NCBI GenBank assembly: GCA_023663505.1
Contig: JAMPHH010000037.1
Span: 1 to 30,879 of the forward strand
DNA: 30,879 nt
From: Muribaculum sp.
Lineage (GTDB): Bacteria > Bacillota > Clostridia > Lachnospirales > Lachnospiraceae
Direction of reading: 5' to 3'
The position numbers and the translations under genes were made by a program. Under the pieces are notes generated by a model. That model was not told where the DNA came from. It ran no database searches and was given only the letters and a program-made list of their open reading frames with translations. Of the stretch, positions 17,454 to 24,867 are shown piece after piece. Numbering within the stretch: the first letter of the stretch is position 1; every line of letters begins with the position of its first letter.

Positions 17454-18593
17454 TCAGAACCCCCTGTTCGTCGTGATCGCCACGACAGCAATGCTGATCA
17501 GGAACAGCAGCATTGCCGTCCCCGTGGTCTTAAAGAGCAAAAGCCCCGCGTCCCCCGTGCGGTTCGTGCACGACGTGATCCGCTTGTCGCTGACAATCCC
17601 CATAAAAGCCGCCGCTGCCTTCAGCAAAAAAGCCATCAGGAAAATTTTTATGAGCGGCGCGGCGCACAAGAGGAGCAATAACAGCAATAGCAGCAATCCG
17701 ACACTGTTCTTGATGACCACCGCCGACCCCACCACAAGACCTACCACACCGTTCGCCGCGCTCCCGACGCCCGGGATCGCGGATATCATTTTCTGCAGCG
17801 CGCTGTTTTTCACTGAATCAAGCACAGGCGTCAGCACCGACTGAAAGATGCTGACACCTGTCACGATTCCTAACGCCACCTTCAGAATCCACCCCACCAG
17901 CTTCTCCAAAAACTCGATAAAAAGCGTCAGCCTCTCCTCAATCCAAATCCCATTGACCACCGACAACAGGCAATACCCATAGATCAAGGGAATGACCACC
18001 CCAAGCATCAACTCCTCAACGCCGTAGATCAATACCAATAAAAGCTCGTAATACGCTCCCGCCGTGATACCGCCCGTCGCGATGCCTACCGTGAGCAGAT
18101 AGGTGGGCATCAGCAGCCTGTTAAACAATACGATATTTTCCAAGGTCTCCGAGGCGGTCTGTGCCGTCTGCACAAAGCACTTGAGCAGAATCGCCGTCAT
18201 GAGCAGATACATGAAATAATAGCTTAGATCCGCCACCTGATGCCTGTCAAACACCTCCACGAAATGACTCATCAGCGCGGAGACCACCCCCAGCACCAAG
18301 AGCCACACGAATATATTCTTTAGCCCCAGCGTGGAGCTTGCCGCCTCCGCAATGCCCTGCTGCATAAAATCCGTCAGCGCGCCTATGATATCCCCCTGCA
18401 GCAGCCTTTGCAGCAGCTCAGACAGCGAGAGCTCATACCGGGGAAAAAGCATGTCCATTCCCCTCTGCAGCTCGTCCAGCCCATAATCCTGCCAAATACC
18501 CTCCAACTCCAACCCCATCTCCATCTCCATCACAACCTTCTCACACTGATCCTCCATTCTTACCGCAATCCTGAAATTTGGGCGCAAGCACAA
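17454..18593 (-). CDS. spoIIIAE: Stage III sporulation protein SpoIIIAE
   Basis: SpoIIIAE is the polytopic membrane core of the SpoIIIA complex. Several hydrophobic helices lie between about residue 90 and the end, and the conserved ISDKRITSC-like segment (SDKRITSCTNR) is near the C-terminus. The start is unsure: TTG at 18593 or ATG at 18557, neither with a good ribosome binding site. Family members normally begin with a cleavable signal peptide. None is visible here: the N-terminus is charged (MEDQCEKVVMEMEM). The frame is the same as that of spoIIIAD, separated by its TGA stop, and a perfect 11-bp inverted repeat covers that junction (18600-18623). Confidence 0.88.
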   Translation of the reverse strand: MCLRPNFRIAVRMEDQCEKVVMEMEMGLELEGIWQDYGLDELQRGMDMLFPRYELSLSELLQRLLQGDIIGALTDFMQQGIAEAASSTLGLKNIFVWLLVLGVVSALMSHFVEVFDRHQVADLSYYFMYLLMTAILLKCFVQTAQTASETLENIVLFNRLLMPTYLLTVGIATGGITAGAYYELLLVLIYGVEELMLGVVIPLIYGYCLLSVVNGIWIEERLTLFIEFLEKLVGWILKVALGIVTGVSIFQSVLTPVLDSVKNSALQKMISAIPGVGSAANGVVGLVVGSAVVIKNSVGLLLLLLLLLLCAAPLIKIFLMAFLLKAAAAFMGIVSDKRITSCTNRTGDAGLLLFKTTGTAMLLFLISIAVVAITTNRGF

Positions 18594-18599
18594 ATTTGC

Positions 18600-18623
18600 G
18601 GTTGAAAAATTTATTTTTCAACC
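18600..18623 (-). promoter_or_regulatory. Hairpin over the spoIIIAD stop / spoIIIAE start junction
   Basis: GGTTGAAAAAT (18600-18610) and ATTTTTCAACC (18613-18623) are perfect inverted repeats with a two-base centre, so in RNA the innermost pair would open. The repeat includes the spoIIIAD stop codon (18618-18620). It has no following T-run and is not a terminator. It may affect coupling between the two genes or be a scar of a local rearrangement. Confidence 0.5.
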
Positions 18624-19004
18624 TAATCCCTGTATCTGCTCGATCACCGCAAAAAGCACCGGCAGTCCCGCAAAGATCACCGAGAGCTTCCCCAGAATCT
18701 CGATTTGATCGGAGATCGCCCCAAATCCCGCATCTTTACAGATGCCCGCACTAAATTCACATATATAAGTAATGCCGATCACCTTCACCAGAATGGAGAG
18801 ATATCCCTTTGCGCTTCCAAGATATTGCTGCAATATGCCAAACTGTTCCAGTACAGCCCTCACCTGCCCGATCGAATAGCCAAAAATCAAAAAGCTGATG
18901 CTAAGCCCGATCAACACGCCGTACACCGGCTTCTGCGCCTTGAACTGCACAGCCAGAAGCACACCCACGATTCCCAGCATTCCCACCTTGATAATCTCCG
19001 CCAT
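18618..19004 (-). CDS. spoIIIAD: Stage III sporulation protein SpoIIIAD
   Basis: The 128-residue, very hydrophobic protein has about four predicted membrane helices and belongs to the SpoIIIAC/AD family (MAEIIKVGMLGIVGVLLAVQF, shown in part). It is a membrane subunit of the SpoIIIA channel. It starts nine bases after the spoIIIAC stop and is co-transcribed with it. Confidence 0.95.
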   Translation of the reverse strand: MAEIIKVGMLGIVGVLLAVQFKAQKPVYGVLIGLSISFLIFGYSIGQVRAVLEQFGILQQYLGSAKGYLSILVKVIGITYICEFSAGICKDAGFGAISDQIEILGKLSVIFAGLPVLFAVIEQIQGLG

Positions 19005-19013
19005 GTCATTCCC

Positions 19014-19208
19014 CTATAACGCAAACAATGTCTGAATCGTCTGAAACAAATCATATATGTATGGCACTATCCATGAAAGCACAAGCACCAGTCCCGCAAG
19101 GCTGATTAGGAAAGCGTGTTCCTCCCTGCCGCTATGCTTTAATACCTGACTCAAAATTGTCACCAGAATCCCCACCGCCGCGATTTTAAATATCAAGCTT
19201 ACTCCCAT
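19014..19208 (-). CDS. spoIIIAC: Stage III sporulation protein SpoIIIAC
   Basis: The 64-residue protein has two membrane helices joined by a short polar loop (KHSGREEHA), the usual size and layout of SpoIIIAC. It is paralogous to the C-terminal part of SpoIIIAD and sits with it in the mother-cell membrane of the SpoIIIA complex. It lies 51 bp after spoIIIAB. Confidence 0.95.
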   Translation of the reverse strand: MGVSLIFKIAAVGILVTILSQVLKHSGREEHAFLISLAGLVLVLSWIVPYIYDLFQTIQTLFAL

Positions 19209-19259
19209 AACTCCTCACATTCCCCGCCCGTTATACTAATCCCCCATTCGTACCATCTC

Positions 19260-19775
19260 TCACAGCAAAACGATCAGAATCAACAATCCGCTCATGGCAC
19301 CGAGCCCAACCGCCATGCGGCACCTCTCATGCCGCTCCCTCTCCTGAGCCTCCAAGCTCTCCGACAGGCGCGAATATACCTGCTCCAAGCTTTTCAACTG
19401 CATGACTCCGTCCTGAAAGCCTTGTCCGCGAAAGGGCTGCAGGAAAATCTCCCTGTCTTCCTCCTTAAGCGGCAGCTCCCCCATACAGCCCTCCATCTTC
19501 TCACAGAATATCTCCTGAAAGGAAGCCCCCGCATCTTGCTCCAATTCCTCATGGATATCCGCCAGCGTCTCACTGTATGGCTGCCCCAAACGCTTGGACA
19601 AATGCAGGCAGCACTCCGGCAATGTCGCCTTGCCATAACGAATCTCACTCATTAGCAGCTCCGTCATCATGGTCAGCGTCCGCAATGCCTCTATCCTACC
19701 CACAAACTGCTCCCGATACCACAGACCGAGTCCCAGACAGCCTCCCACGATCATGATCCCACCCAGCAAACGCAA
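19260..19775 (-). CDS. spoIIIAB: Stage III sporulation protein SpoIIIAB
   Basis: The 171-residue product equals the normal family length when started at TTG 19775. That codon has AGGAGG six bases upstream and gives MRLLGGIMIVGGCLGLGLWY, the expected N-terminal membrane helix. A long upstream frame is only the shadow of spoIIIAA. A second hydrophobic helix closes the C-terminus (about 155-171). SpoIIIAB resembles type II secretion GspF-like proteins and is thought to work with the ATPase SpoIIIAA. It overlaps the end of spoIIIAA by 80 bases, which is unusually long. Confidence 0.93.
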   Translation of the reverse strand: MRLLGGIMIVGGCLGLGLWYREQFVGRIEALRTLTMMTELLMSEIRYGKATLPECCLHLSKRLGQPYSETLADIHEELEQDAGASFQEIFCEKMEGCMGELPLKEEDREIFLQPFRGQGFQDGVMQLKSLEQVYSRLSESLEAQERERHERCRMAVGLGAMSGLLILIVLL

Positions 19776-20703
19776 TTGCAGCCTCCTCTCCCCCGCAGAT
19801 TCTCTCCACCACGGGTCGATTGTCCCGCCTTCCCAACAGCACGAAGCGCTCAAAGAAGGCTCTCTCCAAAATCTGCGGGAATCGCCTGCCCACATCTTCG
19901 ATTCCCGCCCCATGCACCGTGGCAAGCACCCTGCACCCACAGGCGGCCGCCGCCCATAGCGCTTCCATATCCCCGCTCCCGCCAAGTTCGTCCACCGCTA
20001 TCACCTGCGGTGACATGGAACGTAGCATCATCTGCATTCCCAATCCCTTGGGACAGGCATCCAACACGTCCGTCCGACACCCCAGATCATTCTGCGGCTT
20101 ACCCAGATAAGAACCCGCAATCTCCGACCTCTCATCTACCACCCCCACATTCAAGCCCCGCCCGTATCGGTTTCCGTCAGATACACAGCGCACCAACTCC
20201 CTTAGAAGGGTTGTCTTGCCACAGCCGGGCGGAGCGACGATCAGGGTATTACACAGCCCGCCATGCTGATAAAGCTCGGGCAGGACAGAGTCCGCCACGC
20301 CAAACATCTGGCGGGCGATGCGGATATTGATATAATAAACATGCTTCAGGGTGCGTACCCCGCCATCCTTCTCCAACACTACCTGCCCCGCCAACCCTAT
20401 GCGGTGTCCCCCCTGCACCGTGATAAAGCCCTGCCGAAGCTCGTCCTCAAAGGCATAGGGCGAGCCGTGACAAATATGCATCAGCAGCTCCTCCAATTCC
20501 TGCTGCCCGATCCTGTACGCCCTCTCCCGCCGCTCGGTGAGATCCCCCAGCTCGTCCAAATAGCAGTCGCCAAGGCTGTGCCTGACCGACACAGGTCTGT
20601 CAATCCGCATACGAATCTCCTGAATATCCTCTTTTCTCTGCAGCGCCCGTCTCCAAAACGGCTGTCTGTCCCGCGGGAAAAGAGCAAAAAAGCTCTCCTG
20701 CAT
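19696..20703 (-). CDS. spoIIIAA: Stage III sporulation ATPase SpoIIIAA
   Basis: SpoIIIAA is a GspE/VirB11-like secretion ATPase of the mother cell, thought to power the SpoIIIA-SpoIIQ channel. The 335-residue protein has Walker A APPGCGKTTLLREL at about 157-170 and Walker B VIAVDELGG. The start at 20703 is chosen because GGGAGG precedes it, and because the in-frame ATG at 20754 would lie upstream of the predicted sigma-E transcript start. The last 25-30 residues (Arg/Ser rich, ending SGAVCG) are encoded inside spoIIIAB and look like a frame extension with little conservation. Confidence 0.95.
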   Translation of the reverse strand: MQESFFALFPRDRQPFWRRALQRKEDIQEIRMRIDRPVSVRHSLGDCYLDELGDLTERRERAYRIGQQELEELLMHICHGSPYAFEDELRQGFITVQGGHRIGLAGQVVLEKDGGVRTLKHVYYINIRIARQMFGVADSVLPELYQHGGLCNTLIVAPPGCGKTTLLRELVRCVSDGNRYGRGLNVGVVDERSEIAGSYLGKPQNDLGCRTDVLDACPKGLGMQMMLRSMSPQVIAVDELGGSGDMEALWAAAACGCRVLATVHGAGIEDVGRRFPQILERAFFERFVLLGRRDNRPVVERICGGEEAAIAFAGWDHDRGRLSGTRSVVSGAVCG

Positions 20704-20730
20704 GTCCGCCCCTCCCTTGACCCCTTTTTT

Positions 20731-20759
20731 CATGTATATGTGTACGTTTTTCAAATATG
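20731..20759 (-). promoter_or_regulatory. Sigma-E-type promoter of the spoIIIA operon
   Basis: On the - strand, CATATT (20754-20759, preceded by G) matches the sigma-E -35. TATACATG (20731-20738), 15 bp away, matches the core ATACA of the -10. The predicted start near 20724 fits the ATG at 20703. Mother-cell sigma-E control of spoIIIA is established in spore formers. The divergent importer promoter begins only four bases away (20763). Confidence 0.6.
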
Positions 20760-20762
20760 CAT

Positions 20763-20791
20763 TTGACCGACTAAAATATCTGTGATATAAT
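20763..20791 (+). promoter_or_regulatory. Sigma-A promoter P1 of metal importer leader
   Basis: TTGACC (20763-20768), 17 bp, then TATAAT (20786-20791), with TGA before the -10 making it extended. This is close to the consensus. The start is expected near 20798, giving a leader of about 380 nt before the permease gene. Confidence 0.75.
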
Positions 20792-20993
20792 GAACCCTGT
20801 TAAAAATGTCGGCAGGAAGCCGACAGTAATCCCATGAAGTGATTAAATTAATACCAAGCATGCTTTTATTTGATATATATATTTGATGTTTATATTTATA
20901 GGAAACGACATAAGTCGTTTCCGTTTGCGCCGTCCGCACGCTGCGAAAGCAGCGATATTCCTTGTGCGGACGTGTGCATCAGTTTATAGCAAA

Positions 20994-21022
20994 ACGACAA
21001 TTATTTTGTCGTTTGCTATAAT
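20994..21022 (+). promoter_or_regulatory. Second promoter P2 inside a 15-bp inverted repeat
   Basis: TATAAT (21017-21022) preceded by TGC is an extended -10. ACGACA (20994-20999), 17 bp upstream, matches four of six -35 bases. The whole promoter core lies within the inverted repeat 20985-21020, which would suit a repressor operator. It does not resemble a classic Fur box. Confidence 0.45.
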
Positions 21023-21050
21023 ATCTACAAAAAATAATGTATCTTACGGA

Positions 21051-21092
21051 AAGGTATACGCTTCCCCGCAGGGAGAGTTGTATACTTTTTTA
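21051..21092 (+). terminator. Intrinsic terminator/attenuator before the permease gene
   Basis: AAGGTATAC (21051-21059) pairs with GTATACTTT (21080-21088), one G-U. An inner TTCCC/GGGAG stem closes on CGCA, and TTTTTT ends the structure at 21086-21091. It stands 83 bp before the permease ATG, so read-through is needed for importer expression from P1 or P2. Confidence 0.8.
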
Positions 21093-21174
21093 TATGCCCA
21101 AAAACAGACTGCAGACTAAGCTAACTTAAGCTAACCAGAGAAAACGGTCTAAAGAAAGGAGGCGGACAAGCAGC

Positions 21175-22236
21175 ATGGAGCTTTTGGAGAGTTACAATCG
21201 TGATAAAAAGCATAAAAAAGCAATTATAATCCTGTTATTTACAGCCATGCTCCTGATGTCTGTCGTCTGCCTGTTCGTCGGCTCCTCCCATATGTCCGTG
21301 TCAGACTGCGCCGCTGCCCTCATGCGAAGGGGAAGCGCCGCCAATATACGCATTATCTGGAATATCCGCGTCCCGCGGGTGCTTGCCGCCATCATTGCGG
21401 GGGCGGGCTTATCCCTGTCAGGTCTTATCATGCAGACTACCTTAAATAATGTCATGGCGTCTCCCTCCACATTGGGAGTGTCCAACGCGGCGGTGTTCGG
21501 GGCGAATCTGTCCATCATCGCATTTGCGGGGGGATTCCTGTCCACGGGCAACAATCTGAGCAATTACATGGTTGGAATCAATCCGTATGCGACAAGCATG
21601 GCAGCGTTTGTATTCTCAGCGGCGTCCATCTTGTTGATCCTCGGTCTGTGTAAGACACGCGCCTTCACTCCCAATGTGGTGGTGTTGGCAGGCGTTGCCT
21701 TGGGCTCGGTCTGGACTGCGGCGACCACGATCCTGCAATTCTATGCGACTGACGTGGGGCTGTCCGCCGCCGTCATTTGGAGCTTTGGGGATTTGGGCAG
21801 GGCGACGTATCGGACAGACGCTATCATGCTGTTGACGGTCGGCTTGGGATATCTCTTTTTCACATTAATGTCTTGGAGATATAATGTGCTTCTCACCGGA
21901 GAACCCACTGCCAAGAGCATGGGAATCCATGTGGGCAGACTGCGCTTTCTCTCGCTGCTGCTTGCGTCCGTCATCACCGCTGTATGCGTGTCATTCTTGG
22001 GCATTATCGGATTTGTGGGGATTATCTGCCCCCATATCACCAAGAAAATATTGGGGCAGGATCACCGACACACCATTCATGCGTCCGCAATCTGCGGTAG
22101 CCTGCTCCTGCTGCTTGCAGACACCCTTTCCCGAAGCATGGGAAACGGCTCCTCCCTCCCCGTGGGAGCTATCACCTCGCTGCTGGGTGCTCCGTTCTTT
22201 ATCGCAATTATCTTTTCAAAGGAGGAACGACACTGA
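21175..22236 (+). CDS. FecCD-family ABC transporter permease (iron chelate type)
   Basis: The 353-residue polytopic protein belongs to the FecCD/BtuC permease family, with about nine or ten membrane helices. Family signatures include IWNIRVPRVLAAIIAGAGLSLSG near 60 (shown in part) and the cytoplasmic coupling segment GIIGFVGIICPHI. It would move iron-siderophore, haem or cobalamin-like chelates across the membrane; the substrate cannot be decided from sequence. AGGAGG lies 12 bases upstream, a long spacing. It is the first gene of the cassette, and its stop overlaps the next start (TGATG). Confidence 0.93.
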   Translation: MELLESYNRDKKHKKAIIILLFTAMLLMSVVCLFVGSSHMSVSDCAAALMRRGSAANIRIIWNIRVPRVLAAIIAGAGLSLSGLIMQTTLNNVMASPSTLGVSNAAVFGANLSIIAFAGGFLSTGNNLSNYMVGINPYATSMAAFVFSAASILLILGLCKTRAFTPNVVVLAGVALGSVWTAATTILQFYATDVGLSAAVIWSFGDLGRATYRTDAIMLLTVGLGYLFFTLMSWRYNVLLTGEPTAKSMGIHVGRLRFLSLLLASVITAVCVSFLGIIGFVGIICPHITKKILGQDHRHTIHASAICGSLLLLLADTLSRSMGNGSSLPVGAITSLLGAPFFIAIIFSKEERH

Positions 22237-23003
22237 TGCTGCAAATACAGAACTTATCCTTTCGCTACCGACGCCACGCGCCGCCCGTGCTAAACCAAAT
22301 CAGCTTGGAGCTTCCCGACGGGGAGATTGGCATTCTCCTTGGCAAAAACGGCTCCGGCAAAACCACCCTGTTTAAGAGTATTTTGGGCATCACAAACGCC
22401 TCCGAGGACGCTTCTGTGCGCTTCGACGGCGAGGAGCTTTTAAAAATGTCCAAGAGAGAGCGGGCAAAGCGAATCGCCTACGTCCCGCAGGATATTCAAT
22501 TTGGCGAGCTGAATGTGTTCGATTCCATACTCATGGGGCGGGTATCCTACTTTGGATTAAAGGCAAGCCGCCATGACTTGGAGGTGGTAGAGCAGCTCAT
22601 AAAGGATATGCGGCTTGAAGCCTATGCCGCCCGAAATGTGGGCGAGCTCTCCGGCGGCGAGCGGCAAAAGATTGCCATTGCCCGCGCTCTCGCCCAAGAG
22701 CCACGGCTTTTGATCTTTGACGAGCCGACGGGCAATCTGGATATCGCCAACGAACAGTTGATCATCGGGGAAGCCAAGCGTCTCGCCCATGATAAGAACA
22801 TCAGTATCCTATGCTCCCTGCACGATCTGAACCAAGCCTTTTGCTTCGGAGACAGATTTTTCTTTCTAAAGAACGGGAGTATCCGCTATTGCGGCGGAAA
22901 GGAATGCATCAATGAAGAAGTGATACAAGAGATTTTCGACGTCCATGTCAGAATCGTTGAGATAGATCAGCAAAAAATAATGATTGGAGGAAATCCTATA
23001 TGA
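22236..23003 (+). CDS. ABC transporter ATP-binding protein (iron chelate type)
   Basis: The 255-residue ATPase has Walker A GKNGSGKTT (about 35-43), Q-loop YVPQDIQ, signature LSGGERQK, Walker B LLIFDEPTGNLD and the switch histidine in SLHDLNQ. It energises the FecCD-type permease encoded immediately before it. Start and stop overlap its neighbours by one and four bases, so the three importer genes are translationally coupled. Confidence 0.96.
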   Translation: MLQIQNLSFRYRRHAPPVLNQISLELPDGEIGILLGKNGSGKTTLFKSILGITNASEDASVRFDGEELLKMSKRERAKRIAYVPQDIQFGELNVFDSILMGRVSYFGLKASRHDLEVVEQLIKDMRLEAYAARNVGELSGGERQKIAIARALAQEPRLLIFDEPTGNLDIANEQLIIGEAKRLAHDKNISILCSLHDLNQAFCFGDRFFFLKNGSIRYCGGKECINEEVIQEIFDVHVRIVEIDQQKIMIGGNPI

Positions 23004-24250
23004 AAAAGCAACTCAAATTCCGACTTTTCCCACTAATCATGTGCTTGGCGCTGTCCCTCTGCGCCTGCCAAAGCGCGGGACAACAGGCAAGCTCCACGCA
23101 ACCCGCGGAACAAACAGCAAATGCCACGCAATCCACGGAGCAGACAGTGGGCGATTCCCTTCCCGCCTCACAGGAAGCCACAGAGCCTATCGTGGTCACT
23201 GATATGATCGGACGCGAGGTCACTCTCGTACCCGGAAGCTATGAGCGCGTGGTCTGCATCGGAGCGGGAGCTCTCAGAATGTATACCTATGTGGGCGACG
23301 TCAGTCTGCTATGCGGGGTGGAGGATATCGATAATCCGACCTTGGAGGAACGCCCCAAGATGTTCGATTCCGTAGCCCGCCCCTATGTGCTCGCCTATGG
23401 AGATACCTTTGCAACCCTCGATTCCTGCGGCGTCGGCGGTCCCAATGCCCAAGCTGCCGAGGCGGAAAAGCTTCTCGCCTGCGCTCCTGATATCATCATA
23501 TCCGAGTATGAGGACGTGGAGAAGGAGGACGCACTGCAGGAACAGCTCGGAATCCCCGTCATCACCTTGAAATCCGGCCCTGACAGTGTGTTTGACGACT
23601 CCTTTAAGGGCAGTATGCGATTGCTTGGAACAATCTTTTGCCAAGAGGAGCGTGCGGAGGAGCTGATCACCTTTATCGAGTCGGAGGCTGGCGATATCAC
23701 TGCCAGAACAGCCGATATCGCCGAGGAGGACAAGCCTGATGTCTATATCTGTGGTCTTGGCAACTGGGGAACTACCAATCATTTGATGACCGCACAAAAT
23801 TATATTTCCTTTGATATCGCCCATGTCAACAATGTGGTGAGCGACCTTGGCTCAGGTGGAATCCAAGCCATCGAGGAGGAGAAATTCGTCTCTCTGGGCG
23901 CGGATATGGACATCATGATCATGGACGCCGCCGCAGTCAAGAACATCAGTCCCCTCTATGCCGAGGACAACGCCATGTTCGACTCCTGCAATGCATGGAA
24001 CGAGGGCGAGGTATATCTGCAAATGGCATACAACGCTTACTATACTAATTACGAGATTGCCCTTATCAACACATGGTTTATCGCCAAGACGGTTTATCCT
24101 GACCTGTTCACGGACATTGACATGACCGCCAAGACCAACGAGATCACCAAGGTATTTCAAGGCAGGGAGCTTGCCGATGAAATCTTCGCAGCACCCTCAA
24201 GCTTCGGCGGATACCAGAGGATAGACACGGCTAACTTCTTTGTGAACTAA
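23000..24250 (+). CDS. ABC transporter substrate-binding lipoprotein (iron chelate type)
   Basis: The 416-residue protein has a lipoprotein signal peptide ending LSLCAC. A Gln/Thr-rich linker with a TQPAEQT/TQSTEQT repeat follows, then a periplasmic-binding domain of the FepB/BtuF class (DMIGREVTLVPGSYERVVCI, shown in part, from about residue 67). GLGNWGTTNHLMTAQNY is characteristic of a Clostridia subgroup. It captures the ligand outside the cell and passes it to the permease. It overlaps the ATPase gene by ATGA. No ligand residue can be named with confidence. Confidence 0.92.
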   Translation: MKKQLKFRLFPLIMCLALSLCACQSAGQQASSTQPAEQTANATQSTEQTVGDSLPASQEATEPIVVTDMIGREVTLVPGSYERVVCIGAGALRMYTYVGDVSLLCGVEDIDNPTLEERPKMFDSVARPYVLAYGDTFATLDSCGVGGPNAQAAEAEKLLACAPDIIISEYEDVEKEDALQEQLGIPVITLKSGPDSVFDDSFKGSMRLLGTIFCQEERAEELITFIESEAGDITARTADIAEEDKPDVYICGLGNWGTTNHLMTAQNYISFDIAHVNNVVSDLGSGGIQAIEEEKFVSLGADMDIMIMDAAAVKNISPLYAEDNAMFDSCNAWNEGEVYLQMAYNAYYTNYEIALINTWFIAKTVYPDLFTDIDMTAKTNEITKVFQGRELADEIFAAPSSFGGYQRIDTANFFVN

Positions 24251-24285
24251 GACCGTAGGTTGTTGACTTAAAAGTGGAGGAAAAT

Positions 24286-24867
24286 ATGACCAAGGAAGAC
24301 ATCATTCAATTCTTTGACTGATTAGCCCCGACATGGGACGAGGAAATGATTCGCAACGACGCCACCATAGACACGATCCTTGACCTCGGCGGCATCAGAG
24401 AGGGCAAGTCCGTCTTGGACGTGGCATGTGGCACAGGAGTGTTATTCCCCGACTATCTAAAACGCAATGTGAGCAATATTGTAGGGGTTGATATCTCGCC
24501 CAAGATGGCTGCGATTGCCCAAGCAAAGATACATGATGAGAGATTGCAGGTAATCTGTGCGGACGTACAGGAATTGAAATGGGACAGACAGTTTGACTGC
24601 ATTATGATTTATAATGCTTTTCCCCATTTTCCGGAGCCTGAGATACTTTTCGCACATCTCGCAGGATATCTTGCCCCACGGGGACGCATCACCGTCGCCC
24701 ACGGCATGAGCCGCGACAAAATAGACGCTCACCACAGCGGAAGCGCCCGCAAGGTCTCCATGGGTCTGATGCATGAGAACGCGCTCGCGGAAATGATGAG
24801 CCAATGGTTTCAGGTGGACGTGAAAATAGCTGACACGGAAAAGTACATCGTGTCAGCCTTCATATAA
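24286..24867 (+). pseudogene. SAM-dependent methyltransferase with in-frame TGA at codon 12
   Basis: A start at ATG 24286 with GGAGG five bases upstream reads MTKEDIIQFFD, then TGA (24319-24321), then LAPTWDEEMIRNDATIDTIL in the same frame to 24867. FFDxLAPxWD is the usual N-terminus of this class I methyltransferase family, so one base change (for example CGA to TGA) explains the stop. The rest is intact, including the SAM motif VLDVACGTG. Re-initiation at ATG 24346, with GAGG just upstream, could still yield a 173-residue protein lacking the first 20 residues. The family commonly accompanies this importer type; its substrate is unknown. Its end overlaps the convergent gene by 15 bases. Confidence 0.8.

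Larger units (their letters stand above)
20798..21092 (+). promoter_or_regulatory. Structured leader RNA with attenuator, upstream of metal importer
   Basis: From the P1 start the transcript contains four strong hairpins and a terminator. H1 (20807-20825) has a 7-bp stem with loop AGGAA. H3 (20901-20922) is a perfect 9-bp stem with loop ATAA. H4 has a 9-bp outer stem (20931-20939 with 20964-20972) enclosing GCTGC-GAAA-GCAGC. H5 (20985-21020) is a 15-bp stem with one bulged A. The terminator lies at 21051-21092. AAACGAC and GTCGTTT occur in both H3 and H5, so their arms could exchange partners. No known riboswitch signature is recognised. It may be a metal- or ligand-responsive leader or a free small RNA. 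The stretch 20826-20900 is AT-rich with no clear feature. Confidence 0.6.

Noticed and set aside
19776..19985. N-terminal extension of SpoIIIAB
   Set aside because: It is the alternate frame of spoIIIAA. The TTG at 19775 has AGGAGG and gives the normal length.
20985..21020. Fur box over P2
   Set aside because: The inverted repeat does not resemble GATAATGATAATCATTATC and has the wrong half-site spacing.
20798..21092. Known riboswitch (cobalamin, T-box, M-box, FMN, SAM, TPP)
   Set aside because: The conserved core sequences of these families were looked for by eye and not found. A covariance-model search was not possible here.
20883..21119. 78-codon rightward ORF in the importer leader
   Set aside because: No ribosome binding site, unnatural composition, and it runs through three hairpins and the terminator. 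It is better explained as leader RNA.
24286..24345. TGA at 24319 read as selenocysteine
   Set aside because: The only stem just downstream (CCC/GGG around ACAT) is tiny, too close to the TGA and lacks the usual loop. The family position is variable and not a conserved Cys.
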